Part shown: positions 31,501 to 42,342 of the stretch, piece after piece
How positions within the stretch are numbered: the stretch's first letter is position 1
How the letters are laid out: the number at the start of each line of letters is the position of its first letter
Assembly (NCBI GenBank): GCA_907163375.1
Contig: CAJQUW010006851.1
Location: 1 to 64,000, forward strand
DNA from: Prostheceraeus crozeri
Lineage: Eukaryota > Platyhelminthes > Polycladida > Euryleptidae
Length of the DNA stretch: 64,000 nucleotides
Direction: 5' to 3'
The notes under the pieces: generated by a model
What the model saw: the letters and a program-made list of their open reading frames with translations, nothing else
Told to the model about the DNA's origin: nothing
The model's database searches: none
Program-made: the position numbers and the translations under genes

Positions 31501-32398
31501 CTACCACTACATCAACTCACCGCATTTTTCTTTTTCCACAATACATATTTCGCCCTACAGAACTCAGAGTTCAGACGTTTTTTAGCCATTAAGGCAAAAC
31601 ATTACAATATTAATCAGAATGATGATATAATGGTAAACAAAAATTGGTTCATCATGAAGAACTTCGTGCGAACTTTAGCGAAGAGGAGACATTGACGGCA
31701 TATTCTGAAATTTAACTGAATAACACAAATACTTTAATCTGATTCGTGAAAGTATCATTGACTTGGATGCAACTATGTAAGCAGAGTCAAAGTCAGTTCG
31801 ACAATTCCATTTATCATGAATAATACATAATGCAAACACCATGACATTTCAGAAGACAAGGAAACCCATCTTCAAACACAAATCAAGTCATCGATCTGAC
31901 ATTTACTGGTTTTTATTTATCAATTTAATTGCGCAGTCACACTCAATCAGAACTATCATTTTATGAGTTAATAAACGAGTCATATCTGAAGGTCCGGAGA
32001 GCACATAATTCATAATCAAATATCATTACTGTATACGCGTTCATATACAAGCTAGATCTACATCGCTACCTAGATTCAAGCTGATAGCGCTGATAAAATT
32101 TGTGTATAATGTATCATTGTGCTCGTACATCGGAACATCATTGCGGGTTTGGCATTTGGAATGAAATTTTATATTATCATTTGTCACTGAATTTGCATCA
32201 ATTATTTGACCATAGTAGCATACTATTTGTACTATTGCTTTAACAATATTTACACATGTAATGGTAGAATTTTGTTGACAGGCGCAGCGGCCATGGTATA
32301 TTTTGTTTACAAGATTTTAATACACATTTTCTCATTGAACATCTAAAGAGAATGACAACGATTAAGTCAATAAGAGACACCAACACCCTTGATTCCGC
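31501..32398. other. No gene recognised
   Basis: AT-rich sequence. At 32328-32370 a segment TCTAAAGAGAATGACAAC matches a piece inside both copies of the dispersed repeat (23670 and 34011), so part of the flank of the tRNA-like array is related to that repeat. Confidence 0.45.
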
Positions 32399-33606
32399 GA
32401 CTGCACTCGCCTGACCCGGGATTCGAACCGAAGTCTGCGGCGGAGACGAGCTCGCACCTTCTTCAGTAGGCCACGCCGACTGCACTCGCCTGACCCAGGA
32501 TTCGAACCGAAGTCTGCGGCGGAGACGAGCTAGCACCTTTTTCACTAGGCCACGCGGACTGCACTCGCCTGACCCGGGATTCGAACCGAAGTCTGTGGTG
32601 GAGACGAGCTCGCACCTTCTTCAGTAGGCCACGCCGACTGCACTCGCCTGACCCGGGAATCGAACCGAAGTCCGCGGTGGAGACGAGCTCGCACCTTCTT
32701 CAGTAGGCCACGCCGACTGCACTCGCCTGACCCAGGAATCGAACCGAAGTCTGCGGTGGAGACGAGCTCGCACCTTCTTCACTAGGCCACGCCGACTGCA
32801 CTCGCCTGACCCGGGATTCGAACCGAAGTCTGCGGTGGAGACGAGCTCGCACCTTCTTCAGTAGGCCACGCCGACTGCACTCGCCTGACCCAGGATTCGA
32901 ACCGAAGTCTGCGGTGGAGACGAGCTCGCACCTTCTTCACTAGGCCACGCCGACCGCACTCGCCTGACCCAGGAATCGAACCGAAGTCTGCGGTGGAGAC
33001 GAGCTCGCACCTTCTTCAGTAGGCCACGCCGACTGCACTCGCCTGACCCAGGAATCGAACCGAAGTCTGCGGCGGAGACGAGCTCTCACTCTCTTCACTA
33101 GGCCACGCTGACCGCACTCGCCTGACCCGGGATTCGAACCGAAGTCTGCGGCGGAGACGAGCTCTCACCCTCTTCACTAGGCCACGCCGACTGCACTCGC
33201 CTGACCCAGGATTCGAACCGAAGTCTGCGGTGGAGACGAGCTCTCACCCTCTTCACTAGGCCACGCCGACTGCACTCGCCTGACCCAGGAATCGAACCGA
33301 AGTCTGCGGCGGAGACGAGCTCTCACTCTCTTCACTAGGCCACGCCGACTGCACTCGCCTGACCCAGGATTCGAACCGAAGCCTGGGTTGGAGACGAGCT
33401 CGCACCTTCTTCAGTAGGCCACGCCGACTGCACTCGCCTGACCCAGGATTCGAACCGAAGTCTGCGGCGGAGACGAGCTCTCACCCTCTTCACTAGGCCA
33501 CGCTGACTGCACTCGCCTGACCCAGGATTCGAACCGAAGTCTGCGGCGGAGACGAGCTCTCACCCTCTTCACTAGGCCACGCCGACTGCACTCGCCTGAC
33601 CCAGGA
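32399..33606 (-). repeat. Tandem array of fifteen 79-bp tRNA-like units
   Basis: Fifteen head-to-tail units start every 79 bp from 32399 to 33505, with a partial sixteenth from 33584; I see no indel in any unit. On the minus strand each unit has a box A-like TGGCCTA(C/G)TGAAG and, about 40 nt on, a box B GGTTCGA(A/T)TCC. The unit length and box spacing are those of a tRNA gene. Two sub-types differ in the D-arm region (CGCACCTTCTTCAGT against CTCACYCTCTTCACT on the plus strand) and are interspersed. Parts of the T-stem pair in units with CCCGGG but not all arms fold, so functional tRNA is doubtful. The array could be Pol III transcribed. Confidence 0.9.
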
Positions 33607-34283
33607 ATTTTGAAGGAGTGGGGGGGGGAGGATGAAACCTACAAGTACCAATACGTGTATATGGCAATCTGTAAGTCCGATACTTCTTTCTTCCCCCCAC
33701 ATTTCTGTTGTTGACACCTGGAAGTGTTGCATCGTCAACAATCTTCTCTTACGGGCAGTTTCACTAACGTCGCATAGCGTTGAGTGTGTGTAAAATTGCT
33801 CTTATCTGATTTGTAGAACATTTACAGCCTCATAATTAGACAGCTGCTCGTCATTTGTCTGTAGACAGCAATCACACGAAGTTCATGATCACAGTTGTAC
33901 CTTGTATTCTAACTGAGTATCCAAGGAACCAATCCTTCATTCCAGGGTTCAAGTAAGACGTCACGCTGTTGGTTGATAACAAAGGTCTGTCGAAGTATAT
34001 TGAATATCTGAAGAGAATGACAACTATTAATACATTTTCCCATTCGACTGCATTAATTACTTCCATGAAGTGATTTCAATTGATACAATAGGCTGATGTA
34101 GAAAGGGGATAATGATTGTTACACGAGAGGAGATATACTGACTTGTATTGGATACTTGTCATCTCTGATTTGTTGTCGATGGACTCTTACACGTGATCTA
34201 AAAATATCTCCTGTGTGTAGCGCACAGATTCCTCTCTAAATCTGTGTGTAGCGTCTGCATCTCCTGCATAGCCTATGTAACAG
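33605..34283. repeat. Dispersed repeat, copy B
   Basis: Second copy of the repeat at 23260-23918. It has an extra segment around 34219-34249 (GCACAGATTCCTCTCTAAAT region) created by a short local duplication of the TGTGTAGCG site. It directly joins the truncated last unit of the tRNA-like array, sharing the bases AGGAATTTTG at the junction. Confidence 0.9.
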
Positions 34284-34855
34284 CATGGTTCAACCTAGAA
34301 AAATCAAGCGAAGACACAGCCTAAAATCTGCGGTAATTTCTTAACAGCAGATAATTACATGAAGACGAGGAATGTTCCACAACGTAAATTGGCCTTGTTA
34401 TCTATCAGATAACGTAACTCGATTTGCTGTGTTCAACATTCCTACTTTTGACTTAAGCCGAAGTAGCAACATGTTTACAAATGTATAAATTAGTTACAAA
34501 ACACTTTATACTTTGAGGTATTTCATATCAATTTATGGAAACTTTCTTTTTTCCGATGTCTATTTTTGCACGTATATTTTCTACTTATTTAGTCAAAGAC
34601 ATTTCATGTAAGGCATGATATTAATTCCGGCTTCGTTAATAGAGACTATGTGAAATATGATTTCTACAAATACAATTGATGTCTACGAATACAATGAGAA
34701 CGATTTTAAACTAGATAAAGGTTAAGTAGTAGTAGAATAAGTCCTGATGTCGAGACTTTCCTTGGGACAGTTTTATCAAGACCATTTTCAGAACATGTAC
34801 AGCATTTATTTAGTTCGAATTTGTCATCCTGAGATCATCTAAAACTAAGAATATT
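34284..34855. other. No gene recognised
   Basis: AT-rich sequence with no supported open frame or repeat. Confidence 0.45.
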
Positions 34856-35599
34856 CATGGCTCCTACGCTTCTTAAATCTTCTTAAAACTCCTTAATTTT
34901 TTGAAAATCTTTTTAAATTTCTGGACTTTAGATTATTGATTCCGTGACGGTGCGTGGTGGGTGATGAATCAATAACATAGTAAACTGTACCGTCTCTCAC
35001 TCTCAGCGTCGATTTTTTGCGCAAATCTTCTGAAAATCCGATTTTCATATTTCTATTATATTTATTAAGACCTATTTCAATAATACTTCTGCTTGAAAAC
35101 GTTTTCATTGTATCTCTTTTACTGGATAATTAAATGAATGAAATTAAACATATCCGTGTAGTTATATCTTACCATAGTACGCGTGTATTTTGAATTTGTA
35201 ATAATTTTATTCCAGAATAACTTCAAATTCTTCATGTTGATAAGGTGGGGCAAACATTGTTTCATGCATAAAGCCAATAGCTGTGACTAGGACAACCACG
35301 ATTTTCAACTTCGAATCCAAATCATGTTTTATGGATTTTTTTGATGTATTCAGAGGTAGTTTGTGATGAACAAATAGAAAAATCATGAGAGTGAAAGCAA
35401 TCCAGACTTGTTTCTTTCAGCTGACTTTACTTCATATTTTCTCTTGGATTGCGGAAATCAATATTCTTCATCAATTGTAATCATTTGTCTAATGATATTT
35501 TTTATAATATACATGTACATTTAACAAACAAAACTTGGCTTTATATTTTGTTCCTTGTTGATATGTTCTTGTTTACATTGTTGCAAATTGCTTAATCAG

Positions 35600-35680
35600 G
35601 TCAGCAACTTTCAACAATTCAGTTCGGCAAATATTGATGAGCCTGCACCTGCCCTGTGTATTCGACAGCAAAGTGCAAAG
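35600..35680 (+). CDS. Exon-like segment of 27 codons
   Basis: Bounded by an acceptor (TTGCTTAATCAG) and a donor (GCAAAG|GTAAAG), phase 0 at both ends, encoding VSNFQQFSSANIDEPAPALC and seven more residues. The family is not recognised. Its phase is incompatible with direct joining to the PIG-H exon at 36200, which begins with two codon bases. It lies within the limits of a hAT-like element, so it may be captured or fortuitous. Confidence 0.3.
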
Positions 35681-35997
35681 GTAAAGAATTGTTATCATTA
35701 CGAAAATTCAAATTCACAGAGGATCATGATTGCTTTTGAGCGTACTTCCAAATGTAAAGATTACACAGAAAGAAATATTTTTTGATTGATGACGCTAATG
35801 GATTTCCAAAACGAAACAAATTTTTTCCATGAACATTGGATATACATGGCTCAATGGAATTTCATATCACGATTTACAAAATGACTTCTGAAATTTGGGA
35901 CTACTTTTGAGACGGCACACTTCGGATTTGGAATCGTTCTTCTTAGCAGAATGTGACTATCAGAGAGTCGAGAATTCACCTTTTCTACACTTCCCTA

Positions 35998-36076
35998 GGT
36001 GGAGGATCGAACCCTGGACCTTCTGTACACTATGTTATCGGTGCGGTCACTTAACCAACTGAGCCGTCATACCTCC
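35998..36076 (-). repeat. tRNA-derived (SINE-type) head
   Basis: Minus strand: TGACGGCTCAGTTGGTTAAG (36069-36050) fits box A closely and GGGTTCGATCC (36014-36004) is a consensus box B. This is the most tRNA-like head outside the 79 bp array, but the acceptor ends do not pair. Confidence 0.6.
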
Positions 36077-36199
36077 TTAAATTAAGTGATTAGTGTTCTT
36101 AAAATCGCCTTAAATCTCCTTAATTTTTGAATCAGAAAAAGCGTAGGAACCCTGAATATTCAATGAACTGCTCTGATGAGAATTTCTCTTGTGTTTCAG

Positions 36200-36672
36200 A
36201 ATCACTGATGGTCATTTCTCACTTTGGAATTCAGATCTCTCGATATTCGTATTTCGGTGTGAAGGAGACGGTGTTTATCCATTCCGGGGAAATTGAGGAC
36301 TTTCTGATTCATGAGAACATCAGGATCTGGTACGTCGTGACCTACTTGGCGGTCCTGCTGAAGGACTCTGGTGTGGATTAGCGGGCCAAGAAGGAGGAAT
36401 CTCACGCAGTTGGAGTTATTCCGTTGTTTCGTCACAGCTGTCTAAAATTGGACTCTCTTGTCCACATGTACCGTCATTGCCATAAACTTCTGTTTTTGTA
36501 AGACTTTTGATATTTTCTATCTTATTGGATATCCATGAACAATTCTCGTTTGTTATTCGCATCTTCGCTTGTTTTTCCAGCAGTTTTCAATGAAAAGGAT
36601 TTTTATCATTTCCTTGTTCTCTCTCACAGTCGGAAAGGAAGACGGGGGGATCATAGACGGGAACGCCTTTAG
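36200..36672 (+). CDS. PIGH: PIG-H homologue, C-terminal exons, with in-frame TAG
   Basis: PIG-H is a subunit of the GPI-N-acetylglucosaminyltransferase complex at the cytoplasmic face of the ER, the first step of GPI anchor synthesis. The exon starts after a TTGTGTTTCAG acceptor and encodes ESLMVISHFGIQI, the conserved ESL(L/M)V opening of the PIG-H domain, then SGEIEDFLIHENI and VTYLAVLLKD. After KDSGVD a TAG (36379-36381) interrupts, and the same frame continues with AVGVIPLFRH and LKLDSLVHMYRHCHKLLF, matching the conserved VVPVF and RLD.L...YR.C elements. The frame then ends in TAA at 36499, or is spliced at a GTAAGA donor (36498) to an exon at 36630 whose phase fits and which stops at 36670-36672. 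The N-terminal hydrophobic hairpin exons are not found in the window. Either a decaying gene copy, a read-through stop or a base error. Confidence 0.7.
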
Positions 36673-36807
36673 AACAGGTTTAAATCATGAATGTAACATA
36701 CAAGCTGTCTCTTTAGACGCTGATGTTTGCAAGCGGATTCCCTTTGAAACTTAAAACGCCAGAATTCTAATGACAAGGCACATGTCGGCTGCAATTCTGT
36801 TTCATTC

Positions 36808-36813
36808 AATAAA
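36808..36813 (+). terminator. Poly-A signal
   Basis: AATAAA about 140 bp after the suggested last PIG-H stop codon, suitably placed for the 3' end of that transcript. Confidence 0.5.
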
Positions 36814-36839
36814 GTATTCAAGCCTAAAAATCAATAAAT

Positions 36840-37248
36840 CAGGGTTCCCGCAGCCCTCGAAAACCCTTGAATTTCGATGAAGTCATTAATTTAAATATTT
36901 TACATGCTACATTTGACTTTAGTGTCGAAATCAAGTAGCATGCGACGAAGAGCCAGCGAGAAGAAGGAAGAGTTCTCCTCCATCAACGTAGAACTCATTA
37001 AACTGAAATCTGCAGGATTGACGATTACTTACAGTAGCTTCCATCTGATTGGTAATTATCTAGGAACCGTGTTTTGTTATCCATCAAAGTTGTTACGAAT
37101 TTTCAGAACTTTTTATCAATTTTTTTTGTTCCTGAAAATTGTTTATCCTGACATCTGCATTGTTCTGATCTGAGAATATTTTTTGAGTTTATTAAAAAGC
37201 TGTAAAAAATACCCTGTTCTGTGTCTATTTGCAGATTTGCAATTTGTG
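36840..37248. other. Possible transposon end and exon-like segment
   Basis: CAGGGTTCCCGCAGCC at 36840 resembles a hAT terminus. Positions 36920-37014 follow a TTGACTTTAG acceptor-like site and encode a basic, helix-prone stretch (MRRRASEKKEEFSSINVELI), not recognised. A good acceptor (GTGTCTATTTGCAG) lies at 37234, just before the transposase-like gene. Confidence 0.3.
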
Positions 37249-37674
37249 ATGGACGACCAACAACTGTCTCAGAAAATTCAAGCTGTTAGATTATTTTCTG
37301 TTCATCGGAACCATGCTGAAGTTCATCGACAACTCGTTTCTGAACACGGTGACAATGCCATTAGTGTGAGAACGATTGCCAGAGTCAATAACCAATTTGA
37401 TGAGCTTGGACATGTGCTCAAAAAGGACATTCCTGGCAGGCCAAGATCCGCTCGTAGTGAAGAGAACGAAAACAAGATTCTTCAGCAAATCCATGACAAT
37501 GGAAGGACTCCGATGTCGTCTCGCCGATTGTCATCTGTTACTGGCATAAGTCGCTCAACCGTTCTAAGACTGCTTCATGATATGAAGGTAAAGCCTTACA
37601 TTCCTCGATTAATTCATGAACTTGCAGAAGACGATTTTGATCTACTTGGCGTTCAAAATCGTGTTTTGACTTAA
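37249..37674 (+). CDS. Tc1/mariner-type transposase N-terminal HTH domain
   Basis: A 142-codon frame from the ATG at 37249. The N-terminal half (QAVRLFSVHRNHAEVHRQLV and SVRTIARVNNQFDELG) is the helix-turn-helix of the mariner/DUF4817 type, followed by GRPRSAR, the AT-hook-like GRPR linker, and a second winged helix (MSSRRLSSVTGISRSTVLRL). The DDE catalytic domain is absent: the frame stops in ELAEDDFDLLGVQNRVLT, where the catalytic part should begin. CTGGACCACTCTGTAT at 37759 resembles a Tc1/mariner terminus. The frame is uninterrupted and has an intron acceptor 15 bp upstream of its ATG, so a domesticated DNA-binding protein is possible, but a simple deletion derivative is more likely. Confidence 0.75.
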   Translation: MDDQQLSQKIQAVRLFSVHRNHAEVHRQLVSEHGDNAISVRTIARVNNQFDELGHVLKKDIPGRPRSARSEENENKILQQIHDNGRTPMSSRRLSSVTGISRSTVLRLLHDMKVKPYIPRLIHELAEDDFDLLGVQNRVLT

Positions 37675-38099
37675 ATATAAAGTTCGAATTTGTAACACTC
37701 AGGCGCATTCTAAATCTCGTTCTTAATACTTAAAAGAATGCAAAATAGATCGGTCAAGGTTTCTGGACCACTCTGTATATTTCTTTGGCCTCTGCTACTG
37801 TTGTGTCTCGAGTGTTGCGTAGCTTGCGAAGGAGACCGACCTGAAATGCCGCGACATTAAAAGAAATTTTAGATTGTGAAACTTTAAAACTTCGTAAGAG
37901 TAAAGAATTTATCGAAGTAAAAATCCTGTGAAATGACGAAGGAATTTTTAAACAAAAATAGCTTGCAATGAATGCGGTCTGACAAAACTAACAGATTCGT
38001 GGTTTGTAATTCGGACGACTTAACTAAAAACAATGAAATTATTCTTCAAGATAATATAACTTATCAAGTATCGAATAAAAGCAAATATCAATGAATAGA
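37675..38099. other. Element terminus and spacer
   Basis: Contains the probable end of the preceding transposon (about 37759-37775) and then AT-rich DNA with no open frame. Confidence 0.4.
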
Positions 38100-39490
38100 A
38101 AACCAAGCAAACAAATTAATTAAGAGCATTATTAAAAACAATTCTTTGCACGATCAAAGTGAGAAATTAATGAGTACTGGTACAAACCCAACAAAGTTCT
38201 TCTCTTTCATAAAAGATCACAAAGATAAAGCAGATGAAGGATTTCCGGCCTCTGTAAGAAATACGCCCATAGTAAAAAATTGATTGGATAGTTTCTCGAA
38301 TGCTGTCGCAAGCCTTGGCTCTAGTTCCTGCAAATTTAATAAAAACTGAAGATTTGATTGATTAATATGTTAAACAATTTACATACTTGTAGTTTAGATA
38401 ACAAAGCTTTTATTTCATTGGACGTACAAAGTTTGTACCATAGCATTCCGTTACAAACAGGTATTGAATATAATTTGAACCATCTCAAAAACCACTAAAA
38501 TTGATAATTTTGGAATAAGTATTGAAAATATAGAGAAATTGCTAACTTTTAGTAAGCAAATTTTTAGTAAGTAGACTTGCAAGCAAATTAAAGGTGAACC
38601 GATGGGCTGCCACTTTGCGCCACCGTTCGCAATTGTTGCTGTTAATGGTTCTTCAAGTTTGCGTGAACTGTTTTAAAACTGTTAATTTCTAACGTTTATT
38701 GACATTCAAGATATCGATTGAATCTTGATCACTATGCATAATAAAGTGAATGTGTTAAAAGCTTTTGATCACTATGCATAATAAAGTGAATGTGTTAAAA
38801 GCTTTTGCTTTCAAAGCACTTAGGTTCTTACTGTAACATCGTTTCATTAAGTGCATAAAAGGGGAAAATGACTATAATTATTAAGTTAAATAAACTGCTA
38901 CAAAAAATAATAAATTGTGGTCCAATGTGGACAAAAACGTAAATGCTATGACCTAAAGAACACATTGACATCAGTTATTTCTATTTTATTTCTAAATGTA
39001 ATGAGATACACCAAAATTAAAAACACTTGGTTTTTCTGCCGCACCCTGTATTTCTCCATGAAATCGAATCGAAGGCGTTAGATATGTTGGGTTTCAACCC
39101 TGCAATAAGCGGTACATTGACGGCATAATATGCCTACTAGGTCCCTTGGATTTCTATGAAAATAGATTTAATCAAATACTAAACTATTCTAATTCAATTA
39201 ATCATCATATATATCAAGTTTATTCATGCAGTACCTCAACCTGATGAATGGTTTAATTTTCTCGATATCAAGATAAAGATAGATAATAATGAAATTAAAT
39301 ACTTTTGGTATCACAAAGACTGCACTCAAACATAACTTTGAGAAAAGATTCTTTTCTTCCGCGACACACACAATCAAATTATATAGAGAGTAGTGTACAG
39401 AACATATCAAACGATCAAATGATCCAGAAATTATTAGAGTTTGACCGGGTTTTAGAACAAAATCAACACAAAGCAAAGGAACGCTAAATA
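38100..39490 (+). pseudogene. Penelope-like reverse transcriptase relic
   Basis: Frame-shifted pieces in the expected order: NPTKFFSFIKDHKDK near 38190, then LINMLNNLHTCSLDN and ISLDVQSLYHSIPLQTGIEY at 38365-38470, then a KQIKGEPMGCHFAPPFAIV block at 38580-38640, and after an insertion or decay the EWFNFLDIKIKIDNNEIKY block near 39240-39310 with a HTQSNYIESSVQNISNDQMI segment to 39480. The catalytic (Y/F)xDD block is not found. No GIY-YIG follows. The sequence differs from the other Penelope copies in the window. Confidence 0.72.
38725..38804 (+). repeat. 40-bp tandem duplication
   Basis: Two identical head-to-tail copies, 38725-38764 and 38765-38804, starting TTGATCACTATGCATAATAA, inside the Penelope relic. 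Confidence 0.95.
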
Positions 39491-39812
39491 AGTGCTAACA
39501 TAAATATTTCAAAAAAGAGAATAATAAAAGTAAAGAAAATAAATTTAAATTTAAATTGCGTTGCGTTAACGAAAAATAGATAAACTTATTAAAAAATGTG
39601 ATTAACCGGTATACGTTTGATTAACGGGTATGATTATCAATCGGCCAACTACCTTAACAGTTGGATTATGTCTGTGGTGTTTTAGACACCCCCAAAGATT
39701 TCAAATGAAAAAAATTGAGGTCACACAATCGGACAAGTTTTCCTTTTATGACTTTTATTTGCATGTCGTATACAGCATTAAACAGGAGTATGAAAGTCAT
39801 ACACTGCTTTGT

Positions 39813-40288
39813 ATAAGATAAGTCCACTATTCGTAGAAGACTTATTGAGTCGAATTTCAAGAGCTGTAAGAGGCCCTCTCAGATCGAATTATCAGATCAG
39901 CATACAAAAAGACGTCTCAAATGGGCAATAAGACATTGTCACTGGCGAAATCAATGGGATCGGGTTGTCTGGTTTGATGAGACATCAGTCCGTCTGAAGG
40001 ACAGTGATGGTCGATTGAGATTATGGATAAAATCTGATCAGGAAATTCCGAGACATTTACATCGTCCCCGGGTACAAGGTGGTGCGACTCTACTGATTTG
40101 GGCTGGCATTTGGACCAATGGCCGCTCTGAACTTCACATACAGCAAGGAACCATGAATTCTGAACGCTATGTGAATGTTTTACGAATGAACATTGGCCAA
40201 ATGACAGATCAACTTGGTGATCCATCGACTTGGTTATTTATGGATGATAATGCTACGTGTCACAGGAGTAGTAGAGTCAACTTATGCA
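39813..40288 (+). pseudogene. Tc1-like DDE transposase fragment
   Basis: Readable as STIRRRLIESNFKS, then HTKRRLKWAIRHCHW, WDRVVWFDETSV (first catalytic Asp), LLIWAGIWTNGRSELH and WLFMDDNATCHRSSRV (second Asp), the standard Tc1 order. The third acidic residue is missing because the copy ends near 40288. The open frame 40015-40341 covers the second half; the first half is in another frame. It is not from the same copy as the helix-turn-helix gene at 37.2 kb, judging from the intervening Penelope relic, but could be of the same superfamily. Confidence 0.8.
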
Positions 40289-40436
40289 AGTCTCAATTAG
40301 GCTTCCAAAGCGTCGTACAAGTAAAAGAATTTTATACCTAATTTGAGGCGTTTTTCGCAAAAAAAGAGTAGAAAAAAGTAAGATAAAAGGTATGGCCAAG
40401 CTTCTAAAACAGATTTGCAATGTCTCGATTTATTAC

Positions 40437-42342
40437 CAAATTCGCCAGACGTGATAACCTCGTGGACGTCACTTCTGAAATAATTTTTAATTCTCCTCAA
40501 AGTGGAGAAGCTGCGCTCCATCAGATGCGCTTGCAATCGGTAATATCGCAAGTAAGTGGAGCTTAGCAGAAATATTTGGAAATATGTCTGCATTACATTT
40601 ATTCAACGCTTCAACTGCAGCTTACGGAGTATCGCTCACTTTTCCCATTTGTTTTTCCAACGCATTTAGGTACAACGCTGGAAGAACGTTTGTATTGTAA
40701 TCCAACATATCTACAGATCAGGAAGCTTGCAACCATCACAAAACTTATCATCAAGTTGAGACAGTAAATGATCTTAGAGAGGCAGGAAGATCAGTCTCTT
40801 TTAGTACAGATACGTTGATTCACCGGCAACATTACCCGAGAAAAAAAACTTATCAACTTTACCAAATATTTGGTATTTACTTGGAAAATTTATAAGATTT
40901 GAATAGTTTAACAAACGTTTTGGAAATTTAACAAATTTAGGAAATGTGTAACAATTGCCTAACAAATATTTGCTACATTTTGTATGTAAGTCGATATTAA
41001 CGAATTTTGCGAAATTTAGAAAACGTTTATCAAATGCCTAGGTAATATTTGTTTGGTTATCCAAACAAATGATTTTTTTGCATTTACTAAGTTTGATGAA
41101 AGAAAAATCTTGCAATAGGCAGGATCCGCTTATGAGTAACTGTCGTAAAAGGCGGTTTTAATTGCATGGTGATTTCAATGTGCGGTAACTTCAGCCGTAC
41201 AATTTTTTGAACTCATGCATATCACAAGGATGATCATCAGCTCTCATAAACTCTGATTACAATCATCTCTCAATAAAATAGAAATGCAACGTCACAGGAA
41301 ATACCCAATAATAAAGTCTGTACTATATCACAGTTTTGCGTCGTTGATAACTGGCTGATTTTTTTGCCATCAAACTTAATTAAATGATTGAATAATGGAA
41401 TAATTGTCAGGAAACTGTTGATATTTTTCTATGATGGCACCAACAATTTCTTTCAAATCTTAAAGAGAGTGCATTATGTCATTTCCATGGATATCGACAT
41501 ATGAAACATGTGGGCCTGAAATGTGCATGTCTACTATTATTTCGAGTATTTTATATATGCCCATTTATATTTGATGAAATGGTGTGTATAAAATAAATAT
41601 TCAGGTGACTTCATCACTACTCTCTCTCTCTTTCTCACTCACTCACTCGTTCCCCTTTTCTTCTTCTTCTACTCATTTTTCATCATCTTTCACATTTACT
41701 ACATGTACACTGTAGCTACAATAGCAACAACATCAGTCATATATTTTCATTAAACTCACCTGAGCTTTCGATAGACTACAGATCAGTCATTTGTCTGGAG
41801 TCATATTTCCGGCGTTTTCAGCCAAATCCGATAAAAAACATGCAATAAAATATAATGATGTGTGCAAACAAGCATACTAAATTTTGCGGTCGGTTCAGAG
41901 CGACCGAACTAGGTAAAGGGGTCATATGACAGCAGATACTGGCAAAGAATAATTAAATCAAGTTTCTTGGCAGCAACAAGCTTCATTCGAACATTTCCAG
42001 TCCAGAATTTCCCGATTGAAATCTCAACAGTAAAATAAGAAGAAAATCCCAGACATTTTCTTAATATAAGATTTTATCATACTACTGATTTCATGCAAAA
42101 CAAGTGGCTTATGGATCAATTACAATCTATAAAAGATTTAAGAATATATATTATTTTTAGACTTGACAACTAATTGAAATCAGGTCGTATGTCGGGGAAA
42201 TTGATGATCTTGTCGGGGAAACTGCTATAGGTAACTTAGAGTGCCATGCATTTTCTCTCAAATTCCCCGATAGCATTTTAGTCCGATTTCCCCGACGGGG
42301 TGTCGGCCGACACCCCTGACACCCCGCTGGCGCCGCCCCTGG
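40437..42342 (-). mobile_element. hAT remnant with dimerisation-domain fragment
   Basis: The minus-strand frame near 40593-40437 encodes LMERSFSTLRRIKNYFRSDV, the ER-x-FS signature of the hAT C terminus. About 1.8 kb away, at 42260-42342, the plus strand ends GGCGCCGCCCCTGG after CCCCGACGGGGTGTCGG, which on the minus strand is a hAT-style start (CCAGGGGCGGCGCC). The two could be ends of one deleted element; the intervening sequence has no readable core and the other terminus was not found. Confidence 0.45.

Larger units (their letters stand above)
34856..36154. mobile_element. hAT-like inverted-repeat element upstream of the PIG-H exon
   Basis: The left end CATGGCTCCTACGC and the right end GCGTAGGAACCCTG are imperfect inverted repeats (12 of 14), and related CTTAAATC/CTCCTTAATTTTTGA sequence follows inward at both ends. 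AATATT(CA) flanks both sides, compatible with a hAT-type 8 bp duplication overlapping the terminus. No transposase is readable; a tRNA-derived head (35998-36076) is nested near the right end. Confidence 0.6.

Noticed and set aside
35998-36076. A true tRNA gene
   Set aside because: Boxes A and B are good, but acceptor and anticodon arms do not pair, so a tRNA-derived repeat is the better reading.
36569-36754. 61-codon frame starting MFFQQFSMKRIFIISLFSLT as a secreted peptide gene
   Set aside because: The hydrophobic start is made by the pyrimidine tract of a splice acceptor; another frame of the following exon fits the PIG-H splice phase.
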